Made by a program: the position numbers and the translations under genes. A DNA stretch of 64,000 bases from Rutidosis leptorrhynchoides (Eukaryota > Streptophyta > Magnoliopsida > Asterales > Asteraceae), in contig NC_092334.1 in the NCBI RefSeq assembly GCF_046630445.1, forward strand, positions 107,247,001 to 107,311,000, read 5' to 3'. The notes beneath the pieces were generated by a model. The model was not told the origin of the DNA. It saw nothing but the letters and a program-made list of their open reading frames with translations, and ran no database searches. This document shows, one piece after another, positions 60,348 through 64,000 of this stretch (its first letter is position 1; the number at the start of each line of letters is the position of its first letter).

Positions 60348-61669
60348 ATTGGTTGTAGGGATCTAGGATGTGCATTAGTGTGTTTGACAGAGTCGTTAGG
60401 ACGCATTAGTGAATCTAGACTACAACCGGATAGTTAGCCATTGCATTCTGACATACATTTGCTATAGATAGCACTTACTTGACTACTTGTGCATATATAC
60501 TTGAATCACTCTTAGGCAAACTTCTTAATGGTACCAAGCTTTCATCATACGAATCCGTATTCTGCCACTTTCTGGTAACACACGTAAATTCAAGATTCAT
60601 ACGTATAAGGAGGACGGCGACTTCATTAGTCACACTAGTTTGGGAACTTTGTCTCCCATGTTGTTATTCATCACCGTCCCATCCTACTATCCACAAGTGA
60701 CGTAAAGTTTCCACCACCATGGAAATCACTGACCGCTACCGATGATACACCGGTGTTCTTCACTATCTACCATTTCTTGGTACTACCACCAATACTCTAG
60801 GAGAGTATCGTCATCAATAATTATCACTACGGTTGCGTACTACTTATTATCATAATTCGCTACTCTTTTCGTACCTAAAGACATTATTGTTTGACTTGAA
60901 CCGCATTGACGTGAACAATCGTTTATACACTTCCCTCGGGAAACGCTTCTTCAGAGTTGCACAAATTCTTTCGATTCGATACGAGTCACGTTAGAGACGT
61001 CGTTACACTTTGTTCATTTTAAATCTTTACAATTACACGAACTTGATTCTATGGAGTGATGTGGGAATGGAGGTATGAATTAGCATAATATAACGACACT
61101 CGATCAACGTAGTTATATTATGGTAAGTTATACCAAAGTTCTAATGACTCGTGATGGTGATTGGACTCGATCAACCTAATCACCATCATGTGCCATGTAC
61201 ATGACTTCATTTTTTTCCTCGTTGCCATCCGAAAACTTTGAGAATATTGTTAACAACCATACCAGGGACATATCTTTGATTATTGCCAAAACATATTTAC
61301 GCTTCCGAATGAATGACCAATTCTTTCAACTTCGACATAGGTTACACGTGTATACTATCTCATTTTCACACAGTTTTATCGATGAACTACAATATGCTTG
61401 TTATGCTCACATCGAGGCGGAAACTTCTCTCGCATTATACTCGTATTTTCGTGTAAGGAAAACCCTTATCTAAATTCTCAATGGAGAGAGAGACTCTTCA
61501 CGTTATACTAGTATTCGACACGAGGGTGAGTAGTCCTAACGAACGATTTCAAAACCCGATAAGAAACTTGCTCTAGCAAACATTTTCAGAAACCGATAAA
61601 TCTTCCGCGGCGCGAAATTCTTGAGAAACAGAAACTTGTTCCAACAAACGTTTTCAGGTCCTAACAAGC
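60348..61669 (+). other. Element C leader and deleted coding region
   Basis: No gag, protease or RT is recognised. The block 61060-61140 (GGGAATGGAGGTATGAATTA and then AATATAACGACACTCGATCA) is a relative of the block in elements A, B and D. Confidence 0.55.
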
Positions 61670-62458
61670 TTGTTAAAATGTATCCTAAAAGAACTGTACC
61701 TCATTTCGGATCGAGATCCTCGTTTCACTTCTAAATTTCGGGGTGCCTTACAAAAAGCCTCGGGACCACGTTTAGACATTAGTACAACACATCAACCACA
61801 ACCCGAAGGACCAAACAAACATACGATTCAAACCTTGGAAACCATAACACGAGTTCATGTTATCGACTTCAAATCTACTTGAGAAACGTATTTGCCTTTA
61901 GCCGAATTCTTTTACTACAATTCTTTTACTACAATAAGTTTCATTCGAGTATTAACGTCACACCTTTTGAAACCTTATGTGACCGGAAATGTCATTCTCC
62001 TTTTGTCGAACCAAGTAAACGATGATCAATTCACCGAGCCTGAGATTTATCATGAACAACCGATAAATTGTTCAAATCCAAGAAAGACTCAAGACGGCCG
62101 TAGTTGCCAAAGGAGCTATACTGATGTTAGACGTAAACATTTCAAATTCCAAGTGGGTAACCACGTAACGTTAAAAGTCGCACCTTGAAAAGGTGTAATC
62201 CGTTTTGGGAAACGTAGAAAGCTAAATCCGCGATACATTAATCCTTTTAAAATCTTGGGGCGTATTGGACCCGTTGCTTACCGTTTCGATCTCCCGACTC
62301 AATTGAGCTCCGTACATCCTACATTCCGTGTATCAAACTTGAAGAAGTGTCTTGCGAAACAAGAACTTGTTATCCTCTTCGACGAGCTTCCTATCGATGA
62401 GAAACCCCACCTCCTAGGAGAACCGGTTGAAATTATGAATCGTGAAACAAAACTCTAA
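61670..62458 (+). pseudogene. Element C: decayed gypsy integrase and C-terminal tail
   Basis: Three consecutive broken frames (61670-61882, 61892-62188, 62255-62458) carry in order ISDRDPRFTSKF (integrase core), TIQTLE, the LPLAEF-type block (MPLAEFFYYNS), YTDVRRKHFKFQVGNHVTLK, then RIGPVAYRFDLP, VHPTFRVSNLKKCL and EPVEIMNRETKL. This is the usual order of a Tekay-type Ty3/gypsy integrase and its tail. Several family-invariant residues are changed and the stretch is cut by stops and frameshifts, so it is non-functional. Confidence 0.85.
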
Positions 62459-62577
62459 AACAACGTAAAACCCCGATTTTCGAAGTTCGTTGGAATGCCC
62501 AAGGAAGTACCTTCACTTATTCGTAGAATTTGCAACACAAGGTTTCGAAGAAGAAGCAACAACTACTACTTTCAACT

Positions 62578-62614
62578 AAATTTCGGGACGAAATTTCTTT
62601 TAAGGTGTAGGTAA
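62578..62614 (+). other. Polypurine tract of element C
   Basis: TTTCGGGACGAAATTTCTTT then TAAGGTGTAGGTAA directly before the 3' LTR. Confidence 0.8.
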
Positions 62615-64000
62615 TGTAACATCCCGCGTTTTTCCGTTAAATTTATTTTTAACACCGTCTTTTTTTTAGATAATATCTTTTGTTATCTAAATTCGTGCCT
62701 TTCGTTAACTAATGTTCTTGATATTCCCGTTATTGGATTATAACGTCACTCGTTTACTCTAGCGTTTTTAAAATATTCGTTCGGTTAATTCACGCACCCG
62801 CTTTGAAACTTGAGGGACCGAAGTTGCCAAGTGGGCAAAGTGGTGACTAGGTCAACTAGTCAACCACTTCACTACCACCACACATTCAACCTCCTCTTTC
62901 TTTTCTTACTTCTCTTTTTCTCTCCATCTCAAGAACACACACAAACACCCAATTCAATCAATCATCATCCAAATCCGAATCAAGAAGCAAACATCAAAAC
63001 AAATTACATATTCGTGATCCTCTCATCATCCTCTACATTTTGGTACCAATTTCATCACATTTGGGTAACATTTTTAAAACACTAGATTTCTCTAAATTCG
63101 TTGTAACGAGCCATAGGACTAATTGAACACATTTCGCCCGACCGTGTGTCGTAACCGGTTAATTGATACCACTTACTTGTTTAGGTCAAGGCTAAGCAAC
63201 TTTTATGCACACGCTTACTTTGTGAAGTACATTTATACTCGTGCACTCAAGGTGAGATCATAGTCCCATCTTTCAACAACTTTTATACTTTTAAATCATG
63301 GGATGAGAAATATATACGGTTTTATACTATATACTTTATACTTTGAACACAAGTACGAAAACAAACATTCCACAACGAGTTAGAACAAAAAGCCTCAATT
63401 CAATTATCATTAGTTACACTTGCAGGGTGTAAGCGAGAACTTATATTATGTGATGTTCGCTACCGTTAGCGGTTGGAATATATTTTCGGGTTTAGTGTAT
63501 GTTCTAACACTACGTAACAGGGTACAAAACAGTTAAGTCTTGATAATTGGGTGCTCGCGAACATACTTTTGGAATGCAAACGATTAAGATAATCAACGTT
63601 ATGGAAATACAAAATATTGTGGTTCAAAAACAACGTTTATTAATACAACTATGATTTCATCAACGTTTTTCGTTGACAGTTTTCTATATGTTTCTTAGGT
63701 TCATGAATGGCTATTTGATACATGCTTCCGCGTAAACTTATACTTGCTTGGGGTCAAGCATACATGCATACACTCTGATTACTTGCTTGGGGTCAAGCAT
63801 ACACACATACGCTAGTGATAGCACCTTTGGATTCAAGAATATTGTTTACATATTTACGCTATTTATAGCAACCGTCATTTTAAACTTATTATGTCGCAAG
63901 TTATTTCATTAATACTTCATACTTTTGTAAACTTAAACTTGTTGTCGAGCCGTTTGGTAAACTAAACTTTGTAAGTCTTGTACGTTTCAAATGATTGCGA
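62615..64000 (+). repeat. Element C 3' LTR (partial, with internal deletion)
   Basis: Starts TGTAACATCCCGCG and follows the 5' LTR to about 63104, then jumps to the sequence found at about 59318, missing roughly 1.07 kb. It then follows the 5' LTR to the window end. Confidence 0.85.

Larger units (their letters stand above)
48012..64000 (+). mobile_element. Element C: decayed Ty3/gypsy Tekay-type retrotransposon, hosting element D
   Basis: The 5' LTR starts TGTAACATCC at 48012 and ends GGTCGCTACA at 60333, split by element D. The initiator tRNA-Met primer site TGGTATCAGAGC follows at 60336-60347. The interior (60334-62614) is only 2.3 kb and keeps broken integrase and tail pieces. The polypurine tract leads to the 3' LTR at 62615, which runs out of the window. 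Gag, protease and RT are deleted. Confidence 0.85.

Overview
The window is nuclear DNA of a higher plant, most likely a eudicot of the daisy family (Asteraceae). The clues are spliced GT-AG genes, a PP2A B' gene in the plant two-exon layout, plant-type secreted cysteine-rich genes, LTR retrotransposons primed by plant initiator tRNA-Met and tRNA-Asp, and a TACTCCGTA motif I associate with Asteraceae repeats. The family assignment is inference. Only three convincing host genes are present: a thionin-like secreted protein (22275-23049, +), an ECA1/prolamin-like secreted protein (40365-40820, -) and a PP2A B' regulatory subunit (43169-45816, -). Almost everything else is transposable-element DNA.

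Region 1 (1-14.7 kb) is a pile-up of long-LTR elements with AT-rich LTRs full of AAT-type repeats. Element A (minus, about 1-8549, cut by the window edge) lies against the 3' half of element B (plus, 8550-13485). B keeps a decayed end of a Ty3/gypsy (Tekay-type) polyprotein. A partial related LTR (13850-14682) then abuts a LINE reverse-transcriptase fragment.

Region 2 (14.7-22.2 kb) holds a LINE relic with poly-A, two long-TIR elements set in TA microsatellites (one a foldback with telomere-like repeats at its centre), a small MITE with a 9-bp target duplication, and unassigned AT-rich DNA.

Region 3 (22.2-39.5 kb) starts with the thionin-like gene. Next is a four-element nest: a PIF/Harbinger-type transposon (TIR GAGTGCTCCCAA, TSD TTA, 23280-39455) was hit by a Ty1/copia element (23817-37492, TSD CCGAG) and separately by an ORF1-only LINE (about 37518-39123). 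The copia element was itself hit by a young Athila-like non-autonomous element (27245-35346, TSD ATAGA) that carries one intact 368-aa ORF.

Region 4 (39.5-46.6 kb) is the genic island: the ECA1-like gene, three short DNA transposons with target duplications, and the PP2A gene.

Region 5 (46.6-64 kb) has another ORF1-only LINE relic, a gypsy LTR scrap, and a Tekay-type element C (48012 to beyond the window). The 5' LTR of C is split by a complete, very young long-LTR element D (49174-58905, TSD GCCGC). D has 2.9-kb LTRs and a 3.9-kb interior without gag or pol, so it is LARD-like. The LTRs of A, B and D all carry a tRNA-like block with a pol III B box, which is the most unusual signal in the window.
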